Below are positions 57,244 to 63,421 of a stretch of DNA of 64,000 nt, in pieces. The position numbers were made by a program, and so were the translations under genes. Below the pieces are notes generated by a model. It ran no database searches. It was not told the DNA's origin and saw only the letters and a list, made by a program, of their open reading frames with translations. The DNA comes from a virus, in the IMG/VR virus record IMGVR_UViG_3300032334_001937, positions 48,020-112,019 of that record; one strand, given 5' to 3'. How positions within the stretch are numbered: the first letter of the stretch is position 1; every line of letters begins with the position of its first letter.

Positions 57244-57436
57244 GTATATGCAGTTACATGAGATTAGTTTATGTCAAGACGCAGAAAAACTTCAAAAGCT
57301 CATGGATGAATTTCCAGGTGGTGATTTAGATTCAGATGAATATAGAGAACTAGAAATGGAAGACATTATTAATACTGGCGAACTTAGGGCTACCCGCCAC
57401 CTTTTGTCAGTGGCATACGATATGGTTAACTCATGA
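57227..57436 (+). CDS. unknown small protein, 69 aa
   Basis: MNPLIEYMQLHEISLCQDAE and following, all helical. I choose ATG 57227 behind GAGGACGAAG, overlapping the preceding gene by 17 nt; an ATG at 57203 or a later one at 57248 is possible. It overlaps the next start by 4 nt. Confidence 0.58.
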   Translation: MNPLIEYMQLHEISLCQDAEKLQKLMDEFPGGDLDSDEYRELEMEDIINTGELRATRHLLSVAYDMVNS

Positions 57437-57699
57437 ATGAATCAATCACACTAGACCCATACCTACAACGCATGGTAGACGCAGGCATGGACGGTGCAGA
57501 TATAATGCACGGTCATCTTAAAACTCTCATGGTAGAGGCTGAACAACAACTAACTCTTGCTCAAGAAGCAGAGGATGAATCAGAAGAAGCAATGGACTCT
57601 ATGGAACGTAGATACTGGGAAGGTGTATGCGAAGCCTATGGAGAACTATATAGTTTAACTTATGCCATAGCGTTTGCTAAGGATAAGGTTAAGTCTTGA
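57433..57699 (+). CDS. unknown helical acidic protein, 88 aa
   Basis: MNESITLDPYLQRMVDAGMD followed by long acidic helices (LMVEAEQQLTLAQEAEDESE). Coupled to the preceding gene by ATGA. Its stop overlaps the -35 box of the next promoter (TTGACA at 57696). Confidence 0.66.
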   Translation: MNESITLDPYLQRMVDAGMDGADIMHGHLKTLMVEAEQQLTLAQEAEDESEEAMDSMERRYWEGVCEAYGELYSLTYAIAFAKDKVKS

Positions 57700-57724
57700 C
57701 AGTACCCTGCATTTTTGCTACAAT
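57696..57724 (+). promoter_or_regulatory. near-consensus sigma70 promoter
   Basis: TTGACA (57696-57701), 17 nt, TACAAT (57719-57724) with TGC just before the -10 box. ATG 57756 follows with a 25-nt leader. Confidence 0.85.
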
Positions 57725-57755
57725 TATATAAACCACCTAGTAGAAAGTAATCACC

Positions 57756-58475
57756 ATGCCAAATTGGGTATATAACGGTTTGACCATTGAGGGCAAGCCT
57801 GAATCAGTCAAGGCTCTCATCAAACAACTTAATCAACCATTCAAAATGGTTCATGACAACTGGAACATGGAAACCATGCAACAGGAAAAGAAACTAACTA
57901 CTTATCCTAATCCTGTCTTTGCTTTCTGGAACATAATTAAACCAACAGACATGGAAGCATATTGGGCTGAACCAGCAAAGCGTGAGGCTGGCCCAATCAC
58001 TTTTGATTCAGACCATTGGTATGACTGGAATATCCGTAACTGGGGTACTAAATGGGATGTGGCTATCCATGAGAACGAACAGTATAGTGATACATCTATG
58101 GAAGATTCTCCTAATGGCGAGAACCATGTAGTTCATTACAACTTCAATACCGCTTGGTCTAGGCCATTGCCTGCACTGTTTAAGTTATCTGAACAGTACC
58201 CTGAATTATTATTTACTCACTCATATCAGGAAGAAACAGGTTGGGGTGGGGAAATGGAAATCCTGCGTGGAGAAATCATTTCTGAGTCTGAGTATGATTC
58301 TCAATGCCGTGACTGTGATGCAACAGACTGCATGGAGTATTGCGAGAATGGCTGTGGTGAGATTTGTTCTGTATGTCATTGGCTAGGAGAAGCAGACCTA
58401 GAGGATGTTGCAGAATGTGATGACCACAAGATATACTTAGAGACCAAAGTTCCTGAATACAGAAAGGTAACATAA
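57756..58475 (+). CDS. Api92-like ferredoxin-fold protein, 239 aa
   Basis: The start MPNWVYNGLTIEGKPESVKA, then FAFWNIIKPTD, WYDWNIRNWGTKWDV and the later YNFNTAWSRPLPALFKLSEQ are typical of the Api92-like (YubB-type) domain found on phages and plasmids. The last 50 residues form a Cys-rich cluster (CRDCDATDCMEYCENGCGEI, then CSVC) that likely binds zinc and is an addition to the usual domain. Function unknown. It shares one base with the next gene. Confidence 0.8.
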   Translation: MPNWVYNGLTIEGKPESVKALIKQLNQPFKMVHDNWNMETMQQEKKLTTYPNPVFAFWNIIKPTDMEAYWAEPAKREAGPITFDSDHWYDWNIRNWGTKWDVAIHENEQYSDTSMEDSPNGENHVVHYNFNTAWSRPLPALFKLSEQYPELLFTHSYQEETGWGGEMEILRGEIISESEYDSQCRDCDATDCMEYCENGCGEICSVCHWLGEADLEDVAECDDHKIYLETKVPEYRKVT

Positions 58476-58765
58476 TGAAGCCAGATGACAAAGATAAACT
58501 AAATAAATGTCTAGAGATTCTTGACACCACGGACCTTGGCCTATCTATGGTTTGGCTATGGACTTGGAGTTCAATTGACAACATTCTGCAGGACGAATCA
58601 TGGAATGCAAAGGTAACCCTAGATGACATGTGGGACCACCTAACAAAGGCTGTAGAAAGCGGTAAAACATTTACACTGGAGTATGGCGCTGATGTACATC
58701 AAGATGATGTGCTTGAGTGGATGTTAGATAACGAATGGATCCATGACTCATCGGAGGAAGAATGA
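58475..58765 (+). CDS. unknown acidic protein, 96 aa
   Basis: MKPDDKDKLNKCLEILDTTD then WTWSSIDNILQDESWN and DDVLEWMLDNEWIHDSSEEE. Helical with many Trp and acidic residues. Coupled to both neighbours (1- and 4-nt overlaps). Confidence 0.66.
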   Translation: MKPDDKDKLNKCLEILDTTDLGLSMVWLWTWSSIDNILQDESWNAKVTLDDMWDHLTKAVESGKTFTLEYGADVHQDDVLEWMLDNEWIHDSSEEE

Positions 58766-58830
58766 ACTGGACACAGTTAACGTTATTTGATATCATTGTA
58801 ATAAACCACACAGAAGAGGAGCAAGAATAA
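58762..58830 (+). CDS. 22-residue peptide
   Basis: MNWTQLTLFDIIVINHTEEE and QE. Its ATG overlaps the preceding stop (ATGA) and its stop overlaps the next ATG (TAATG). It has GGAGGAAGA as ribosome site; it fills the gap exactly. Confidence 0.55.
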   Translation: MNWTQLTLFDIIVINHTEEEQE

Positions 58831-59198
58831 TGGGAGCACGTATTAATTTTGTATTCAAAGACCATCTAGAGGGCCCTAGCGTAGTATTGTATTCACACTG
58901 GGGCCAGGATTCATGGCAGCCTGACCTGGCAGAGGCTCTACAGCATGCACGTCCTAGATGGGATGACGCCTCATATGGCACACGTATGATTATTAGTTAT
59001 CTTATTCAGCATAACATCCTGGATGAAACAGGGTTTGGTATTTATGCTATTGATGGCAATGGGTCCTACGACCTAGGTGAGCAGACAGTGGTAGTTGATT
59101 TCCCTGACAAAACTATTACTGATATTCATCCCGTGGAATTTGAAGCATTCATTAATGCATATGGACCAAAGCTTTTCGCTGAGCAAGTGATAGGGTAG
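58830..59198 (+). CDS. conserved actinophage-type protein, 122 aa
   Basis: The start MGARINFVFKDHLEGPSVVL, then YSHWGQDSW, LAEALQHARPRWDDASYGTR and ETGFGIYA are a conserved pattern seen in many actinobacteriophage small proteins of unknown role. The ribosome site is AGAGGAGCAAG. It ends its operon and is followed by a terminator. Confidence 0.75.
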   Translation: MGARINFVFKDHLEGPSVVLYSHWGQDSWQPDLAEALQHARPRWDDASYGTRMIISYLIQHNILDETGFGIYAIDGNGSYDLGEQTVVVDFPDKTITDIHPVEFEAFINAYGPKLFAEQVIG

Positions 59199-59218
59199 GG
59201 TCACCCTGTCCATATAAT

Positions 59219-59264
59219 GAGACGGGGTAGGTTTGTGGTGGGCTTGCCCCGTCTCTCACTTTTT
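59219..59264 (+). terminator. Rho-independent terminator
   Basis: A 9-bp perfect stem GAGACGGGG/CCCCGTCTC with a 19-nt loop is followed by TCACTTTTTG. The following promoter (-35 TTGCCC, 17 nt, -10 TAGAAT at 59267) overlaps it. Confidence 0.75.
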
Positions 59265-59280
59265 GATAGAATGGAATACT

Positions 59281-59514
59281 ATGACTAGAGCGCAACGACT
59301 TAGAGCAAGCAAGGAAGAAAAGATTGCCCTCACCATTGGCAAATTACTTTCTGATTTTACTCTTGACCTTGAAGCGATTGGAAAATATTTAGCAACAGCA
59401 AATCCGCACATCATTTATTCAAGAACATTAGAAGTGCTGGAGTCAGCGGAATATAACAAGAGCGTTGCAGAGTATCGTGAAGTGGGCAAGTACTACGCAG
59501 ACACATTGTTTTAA
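59281..59514 (+). CDS. unknown small helical protein, 77 aa
   Basis: MTRAQRLRASKEEKIALTIG followed by helices; basic at the start. I choose ATG 59281, which lies 8 nt behind TAGAAT (59267-59272; -35 TTGCCC at 17 nt), rather than a start inside the terminator. The mRNA would be almost leaderless. Confidence 0.65.
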   Translation: MTRAQRLRASKEEKIALTIGKLLSDFTLDLEAIGKYLATANPHIIYSRTLEVLESAEYNKSVAEYREVGKYYADTLF

Positions 59515-59573
59515 AAGGTTTGAGTGTATCATTTGGTGACTGCAGTTGTCAAGTGATCACTCAGCCCTGCGGG

Positions 59574-59611
59574 GCCCCGAGTAAATCATATCAAAACGGA
59601 CATTACGTACA
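59574..59611. promoter_or_regulatory. GCCCCGAG plus GGACA/GTACA tandem
   Basis: GCCCCGAG (59574-59581) in GGGGCCCCGAG, as before the 56294 site, then GGACATTACGTACA (59598-59611), period 9 nt. It opens the gene-free stretch. Confidence 0.5.
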
Positions 59612-59642
59612 AACCACCCAAACCACATTTTCTCTAAAAGAC

Positions 59643-59904
59643 ATTACGAAGAGCTTTTAAAAATCGCTGGAACTTTTTTGACAAACCTTCTATCATACAA
59701 ACCTTATATTGTCAAACCTCATATCGGACAAACCTTCAAACCAGAAGATAAGGTTTTTCTATTATATATACTACTGGGGATTACGAAGACTCTTTAAATT
59801 CCCTGGACTTTTGCAGCTTGTCAGTGGTGCCTGGTACAATACCGCCCCGTTGGGGCGCCCCGCTTTTGGCGGGGGATTACGAAGATCAATACAAATCCCC
59901 CTAG
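59643..59904 (+). repeat. three GGGATTACGAAG elements
   Basis: ATTACGAAG occurs at 59643, 59780 and 59876 (and again at 60715). Around it GGGGATT pairs with AAATCCCC about 15 nt later in the copies at 59776 and 59873, and TGGACTTTT or a similar T-run follows two of them. The repeated sequence and pairing suggest a family of small RNA hairpins. Confidence 0.6.
59843..59874. other. two adjacent GC-rich hairpins
   Basis: CGCCCC-GTT-GGGGCG (59843-59857) is followed without gap by CCCCGC-TTTTG-GCGGGG (59858-59874) in an otherwise AT-rich stretch. TTGCAG, 18 nt, TACAAT (59811-59839) lies just upstream and could start a small RNA. Confidence 0.55.
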
Positions 59905-60043
59905 TATAATACATAACAAACCTCCAAACCTTTTTCCTGGATTTTGCTCAAATATCCAAACCTTTTTATATTTTTTCTGGATATTTTGTACATTTTCTGG
60001 ACATTTTTGTACATTTTGTACAGGGTTTTTGTCCATAAAAGGT

Positions 60044-60072
60044 TTGACAAATTGGAAGGTTTGGGGTATAAT
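60044..60072 (+). promoter_or_regulatory. perfect consensus sigma70 promoter
   Basis: TTGACA (60044-60049), 17 nt, TATAAT (60067-60072): both boxes match the consensus fully, the best promoter in the window. The -35 box lies inside an AAGGTTTGACA repeat and another repeat lies in the spacer, so a repeat-binding protein would block it. No gene starts within 200 nt downstream. Confidence 0.85.
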
Positions 60073-60291
60073 CCGCATGCAGGATATAAGGTTTGACAAA
60101 AGCAAAGGTTTGTGATAGGAGGTTTGGCCACGTTAGACATTACGGCCCCATCTGTCTAAATGCTCAATAACATGGTAGACAAACCAGATAATAAATGTCT
60201 GATACATCTAAAAAATATCAGTAACATTTAATTTGCTATCAAACCACTCAAATCGGACATTTTGTTAACCTTCATGTGCTACTATAGATGT

Positions 60292-60483
60292 ATGTTAACA
60301 ATGATTCTAATGCTATTAACCTGGTATCTAACCAAGTTATTTTATACACAAGATCCATATATTCATATTGCAGAAGTAGAAGATAATGGTTTTATGACTG
60401 CTAGATGCTCTAAGTGTTCACAGTTTATAGTAACAACACAAGATAACATGCGTAGCCCTTTCTACTGTATGGTTTGTAAATGA
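60292..60483 (+). CDS. membrane-anchored zinc-ribbon protein, 63 aa
   Basis: An N-terminal membrane segment (MILMLLTWYLTKLF) is followed by a cytoplasmic-type domain with ARCSKCSQFIV and FYCMVCK, a CxxC...CxxC zinc ribbon. I choose ATG 60292, 6 nt behind TACTAT; a TTG at 60262 would extend it through the promoter. It overlaps the next gene by 4 nt. Confidence 0.66.
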   Translation: MLTMILMLLTWYLTKLFYTQDPYIHIAEVEDNGFMTARCSKCSQFIVTTQDNMRSPFYCMVCK

Positions 60484-60584
60484 TAGCAATGCTCTATATC
60501 CATTTTGTACATTTGCTGTTGGCAGCATCAGTAGTTGGTATTTTTGCAGGGATCAAAGAGTATTTTTGGCCAGGGGACAAATAA
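60480..60584 (+). CDS. 34-residue membrane peptide
   Basis: MIAMLYIHFVHLLLAASVVG and GIFAGIKEYFWPGDK-type end: one membrane segment. Its ATG overlaps the preceding stop (ATGA). Confidence 0.58.
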   Translation: MIAMLYIHFVHLLLAASVVGIFAGIKEYFWPGDK

Positions 60585-60598
60585 GGTATACTTGGGCT

Positions 60599-60694
60599 AT
60601 GGGCATACTAGATAACCTGGAAGCATCTCTTGATCTGCTATGGGAAGACTCTGACTTAGAGCTTCAAACCCAAAACCCACATATTACTGACTAG
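60599..60694 (+). CDS. 31-residue acidic peptide, leaderless
   Basis: MGILDNLEASLDLLWEDSDL and eleven more residues. TATACT (60587-60592) lies exactly 6 nt upstream of the ATG. Confidence 0.55.
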   Translation: MGILDNLEASLDLLWEDSDLELQTQNPHITD

Positions 60695-60704
60695 GGTTAT
60701 ATCT

Positions 60705-60740
60705 TATACTAGGGATTACGAAGCATCATTTAAATCCCCC
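60705..60740 (+). other. fourth GGGATTACGAAG element
   Basis: TATACTAGGGATTACGAAG then ATTTAAATCCCCC and a T-run, as at 59767-59820. The gap 60695-60876 also has an inverted GGAATCGGAC...GTCCGACC pair and the promoter of the next gene; no gene is seen in it. Confidence 0.55.
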
Positions 60741-60864
60741 GAAATTTTTGCTTCAGGTATAGGAATCGGACCTATGTTATCCATTTCGGAAATGGGTGTC
60801 CGACCATTAGACGAACCTGAACTGTATTTTCAGTATAGCATAGTTGAATAAACTTAAACCATGA

Positions 60865-60870
60865 TATAAT
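60865..60870 (+). promoter_or_regulatory. -10 box 6 nt before ATG 60877 (leaderless)
   Basis: TATAAT followed by CAACAT and ATG. The -35 is weak. Confidence 0.65.
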
Positions 60871-60876
60871 CAACAT

Positions 60877-61239
60877 ATGGCATTCCCAAAAACTCATAAC
60901 TTTGACTACTATCGTGGTGACACATTTGAATTTAAAATCTATCCAAGACTGCAGTCAGGTGAAGGTTTTGAGCTTAGCCCATATGACTCAATAGCTTTTA
61001 AGATTGCTGACAAAAGAGGTCCTGGTGCTACTCAGACTAGCGCAACTGCAGTTAGCCTAACAGATGCTGAAGGTGATTATGTTCTATGTACGATCATACC
61101 TTCAGTAGGAAGAAACCTTACATCTGGTCAGTATGTCTATGATGTTCAGATTACAGATACAACTCCAGACCCAGATGTTATTTATACAATTCTAACAGGA
61201 ATCATAACAGTAACGGATGATATTGCTGGAGCAGTCTAA
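60877..61239 (+). CDS. BppU-like Ig-fold baseplate-type protein, 120 aa
   Basis: The pattern FDYYRGDTFEFKIYPRLQSG followed by IAFKIADKRGP and a final GIITVTDDIAG makes it the third copy of the family at 42562 and 44561. Unlike these it lies on the plus strand, before a small fibre-end type protein and an oxygenase. Its place suggests a second, separately regulated fibre set. It shares one base with the next gene. Confidence 0.68.
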   Translation: MAFPKTHNFDYYRGDTFEFKIYPRLQSGEGFELSPYDSIAFKIADKRGPGATQTSATAVSLTDAEGDYVLCTIIPSVGRNLTSGQYVYDVQITDTTPDPDVIYTILTGIITVTDDIAGAV

Positions 61240-61475
61240 TGCTCAAAATAGCAGTAACACAAGCAAATAATATATTAGATTCTTGTCTTGGTCCAGAAGT
61301 AATTAAAATAACAATACGACCTACATCTATATTCTCACATAATGACACAATCACATATGTAGAGCCATTTGTCTATGTCAATGGTGGAATATATGACAGT
61401 GAAGGCACTCTTGTAGATGCTGGATATTACGATACCGCTCTTTGGGCGATTACATATAACGGAGGATACGCATAA
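61239..61475 (+). CDS. small fibre-end type protein with GG-Y-LV-AG module, 78 aa
   Basis: The last 35 residues (FVYVNGGIYDSEGTLVDAGY) match the end of the protein at 39534. The first half (MLKIAVTQANNILDSCLGPE) is different. Shares one base with both neighbours (TAATG), so it is translated with the baseplate-type protein and oxygenase 10. Confidence 0.68.
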   Translation: MLKIAVTQANNILDSCLGPEVIKITIRPTSIFSHNDTITYVEPFVYVNGGIYDSEGTLVDAGYYDTALWAITYNGGYA

Positions 61476-62095
61476 TGCAAGAATTTGAGAAAGTCTACCT
61501 TGAAGAAAATATTTATTATATAGAAAACTTCATGTCTGATAAAGAGATAGAAGGCGTTATGTCAATGGACTTAGAGTGGAACCTTATACGCAATGACTTC
61601 CATCAAAATATCTTAAATAGCATAGTTACCAATCAAGATCAAAGACAATACTTCAAGAATGAAGTTGAAGATAAGATTAGATTAGTAGTTGACAATGAAA
61701 ATCAAAAGCTAAGATCAACTAGCTTACTTACAAAATATGTGCCAGATCAAGATAAGTGTTTGGGTGAAGATTGTGGCTGTCAAGGACATGACCTATCTTG
61801 GCATTACGAAAACCATCCTGGTTGTGACTATGAATCAAAATGGATCAGATGGGGAATTGTCCTATACTTCAACGATGATTACGAAGGCGGAGAGTTGGTC
61901 TTCCAACATAAGCCTGTTGAGATCAAGCCTAAAAAAGGCACTCTCATGGTCTTTCCAGCAACCGAAGAATATAGCCATGCAGTCAAGAAAGTATCTGGAA
62001 ACGATAGATATGTATTTTCAGCATTTGTTTACGCTAAAGACTATTGGGAACTATTAAATCGCTCAGGCTTAATTGATCCCTTATTTGTATTTTAA
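61475..62095 (+). CDS. 2OG-Fe(II) oxygenase (prolyl/lysyl hydroxylase type) 10, HxE variant, 206 aa
   Basis: The core has LYFNDDYEGGELVF, the distal His at 168 (YSHAV) and R178 (NDRYVFSAFV). In place of HxD the aligned segment reads SWHYENHPG, so iron would be held by H110 and E112, a variant known from some members of the superfamily. Before it is a Cys group (C95, C100, C102, with C117 behind), unique among the copies and perhaps metal-binding. It is translated together with two small fibre-type proteins, which may be substrates. Confidence 0.85.
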   Translation: MQEFEKVYLEENIYYIENFMSDKEIEGVMSMDLEWNLIRNDFHQNILNSIVTNQDQRQYFKNEVEDKIRLVVDNENQKLRSTSLLTKYVPDQDKCLGEDCGCQGHDLSWHYENHPGCDYESKWIRWGIVLYFNDDYEGGELVFQHKPVEIKPKKGTLMVFPATEEYSHAVKKVSGNDRYVFSAFVYAKDYWELLNRSGLIDPLFVF

Positions 62096-62115
62096 GATAG
62101 GTGTATAATCGTACT

Positions 62116-62262
62116 ATGACTAGAAATTATTTCTCCAAAAAGGGTGGACCTTACTTTGTTGGCGAAGTCTTTAGTCAGCATAAAGACTCACATAAGGACC
62201 ATACACACGCAAAACCTTCTATTCTTGATAAGATTAAGAAGCTTTTAAAGCTTTCCAAGTAG
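62116..62262 (+). CDS. small His-rich protein, 48 aa, leaderless
   Basis: MTRNYFSKKGGPYFVGEVFS, then QHKDSHKDHTHAK and a basic helix. TATAAT (62104-62109) lies exactly 6 nt before the ATG. The His cluster may bind metal. Confidence 0.6.
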   Translation: MTRNYFSKKGGPYFVGEVFSQHKDSHKDHTHAKPSILDKIKKLLKLSK

Positions 62263-62269
62263 CATATGC

Positions 62270-62275
62270 TATAAT
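62270..62275 (+). promoter_or_regulatory. -10 box 6 nt before ATG 62282 (leaderless)
   Basis: TATAAT with TGC in front, followed by CATTAT and ATG. Confidence 0.65.
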
Positions 62276-62281
62276 CATTAT

Positions 62282-62416
62282 ATGTCCCAAAACAAAGAAA
62301 AGTGTTATTTTTGCGACCACTTAGCAGAGTACGATCAAGTCGTTACCCTAGGTGAGTCTACTTATACTGTTTCTGGTGTCTGCAAGTCTCATCTACTCAT
62401 GGGGCTATCTGCATGA
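62282..62416 (+). CDS. small zinc-binding protein, 44 aa
   Basis: MSQNKEKCYFCDHLAEYDQV and a later GVCKSHLL: CxxC-x2-H and C-x2-H pattern. Coupled to the next gene by ATGA. Confidence 0.6.
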   Translation: MSQNKEKCYFCDHLAEYDQVVTLGESTYTVSGVCKSHLLMGLSA

Positions 62417-62520
62417 CAGGTATTAATTGCTCTATCTGTGGTCAGCCTAATGCTTCTCAGGCTACCCTTAAGGCTATGTATTGTAGTACTTGTTATACCA
62501 AGTATGTTCCTAAGTCTTGA
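62413..62520 (+). CDS. small zinc-ribbon peptide, 35 aa
   Basis: MTGINCSICGQPNASQATLK then YCSTCYTKY: a CxxC...CxxC ribbon. Its stop TGA lies in the -35 box of the next promoter. Confidence 0.6.
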   Translation: MTGINCSICGQPNASQATLKAMYCSTCYTKYVPKS

Positions 62521-62545
62521 CTTCCCCCGTTTTTTCTGAGACAAT
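62517..62545 (+). promoter_or_regulatory. sigma70-type promoter, leaderless
   Basis: TTGACT (62517-62522), 17 nt, GACAAT (62540-62545), 6 nt to ATG 62552. Confidence 0.7.
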
Positions 62546-62551
62546 GGTTTA

Positions 62552-63097
62552 ATGAAGGTTTGTAGCGGTTGTGGAATTGAATATGATTTAGACAACTTCT
62601 ACAAGACTGCCACAAAATGTAAGTCATGCCATAAGGCCTATTCTGTTGCTTGGAGAAAAGCTAATCCAGACAAAATAAAAATTCATGAGAAACGCAAGAA
62701 TAAAAAAGCTTGGGCTGTTCAAAGACAGGATAAAGAATATCTTTTAAAGAAAACCTTATATAGGCAATCTAGAAAAGATATTTATAATGCTAGAGCTAAA
62801 CAATGGAACAAAGACAATAGAGATAAAACTCGTTTATATGTATTAAAATCTAAGTTAAAAAGAAAGGGTGTAAAAACTTTTTTTATCCTTAATAGGGAGA
62901 TTGATGCTATTTATAGCTCTATCTGTGCTTTTTGCAAATCCTCAGAAAATATTACTATTGATCATATTATTCCTTTATCCCGTGGGGGAAACCACTCAAT
63001 TGGTAATTTACAGCCATTATGCGGGTCTTGTAATTCTAGTAAAAAAAATAGGTTTATATCAGAATACAAATACTACCGATCAAAGATGGTAAAGTAA
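62552..63097 (+). CDS. HNH endonuclease, 181 aa
   Basis: The C-terminal domain has SICAFCKSSENITIDHIIPL, then RGGNHSIGNLQPLCGSCN and SKK: the HNH nuclease fold with its D-H pair and a zinc site of two CxxC groups. An N-terminal zinc finger (CSGCGIEYDLDNFYKTATKC then KSC) and a basic helical middle come before it, as in free-standing phage HNH enzymes. It may cut DNA for packaging or homing; terminase-linked HNH genes usually lie beside terminase, which is not seen here. Confidence 0.88.
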   Translation: MKVCSGCGIEYDLDNFYKTATKCKSCHKAYSVAWRKANPDKIKIHEKRKNKKAWAVQRQDKEYLLKKTLYRQSRKDIYNARAKQWNKDNRDKTRLYVLKSKLKRKGVKTFFILNREIDAIYSSICAFCKSSENITIDHIIPLSRGGNHSIGNLQPLCGSCNSSKKNRFISEYKYYRSKMVK

Positions 63098-63146
63098 CCG
63101 ATAGTGCCCTGCAAGGGCATACATAGGTATATAACCTCTATATCGG
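63098..63146. other. three-way-junction structure between convergent genes
   Basis: CCGATA (63098-63103) pairs with TATCGG (63141-63146) and encloses two hairpins, TGCCCT/AGGGCA (63105-63119) and AGGT/ACCT (63125-63136). It starts directly after the HNH stop. No T-run follows. Confidence 0.55.
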
Positions 63147-63165
63147 CGCCGAACTTAAAAACGTA

Positions 63166-63402
63166 TTAAGCGATTTCGCCCGAACCTAAAATTGATCCAG
63201 CGCCGTCTATACCTTTAGGCATAGTGTATATTTCCCAGTTGTCTGTATATCCTGGAGCATATCCTGGGTTACCACCATTAGTAATTCTGATATAGTATGC
63301 CCCATTTATTCCGTATGGGTTACCATCTGTGAGAACGGTTGCTCCAAGTGGATAAGATACTCCGTTATTATAAAGGCCTTGATAATTTGGTGGAAATGCC
63401 AT
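63166..63402 (-). CDS. small carbohydrate-binding-like protein, 78 aa
   Basis: The pattern NYQGLYNNGVSYPLGATVLT followed by GAYYIRITNGGNPGYAPG and DNWEIY resembles chitin-binding type (CBM5/12) modules of fibre proteins: Y-x-x-G-x-x-Y-x-x-GA-x-V and N-P-G with a final W. The last 20 residues are Gly-rich. It may bind a surface sugar. The -10 box lies 6 nt before the ATG. Confidence 0.66.
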   Translation of the reverse strand: MAFPPNYQGLYNNGVSYPLGATVLTDGNPYGINGAYYIRITNGGNPGYAPGYTDNWEIYTMPKGIDGAGSILGSGEIA

Positions 63403-63408
63403 AAAACT

Positions 63409-63414
63409 ATTGTA
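63409..63414 (-). promoter_or_regulatory. -10 box 6 nt before ATG 63402 (leaderless)
   Basis: TACAAT followed by AGTTTT and ATG on the minus strand. Confidence 0.62.
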
Positions 63415-63421
63415 TCATATT

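Larger units (their letters stand above)
59611..60246. repeat. CAAACCTT / AAGGTTTG repeat array in gene-free stretch 59515-60291
   Basis: At least 15 copies of AAACC or its complement GGTTT lie here. On the left they read AAACC at 59611, 59620, 59683, 59699, 59714, 59730, 59738 (steps of 15-16 and 8-9 nt); on the right GGTTT at 60041, 60058, 60090, 60107, 60121 (steps near 14-17 and 32). The fuller core is GACAAACCTT / AAGGTTTGAC. The switch in direction gives a large inverted arrangement. No gene is seen; a minus-strand reading frame at 59821-60105 has repeat-derived sequence. It could be an iteron-type origin or an operator array. Confidence 0.7.

Noticed and set aside
59821-60140. Minus-strand reading frames in the CAAACCTT array
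   Set aside because: The proteins are repeat-derived (runs of NVQ and KCPENVQ type), and the frames cross GC hairpins and a consensus promoter.
60497-60510. Another tandem TGTCC-like motif (TATCCATTTTGTAC)
   Set aside because: It lies inside the small membrane-peptide gene at 60480 and the first copy deviates, so I do not count it with the operator-like sites.
62552-63097. HNH gene as part of an intron or intein
   Set aside because: No split gene is visible on either side and it has its own promoter and start; it appears free-standing.
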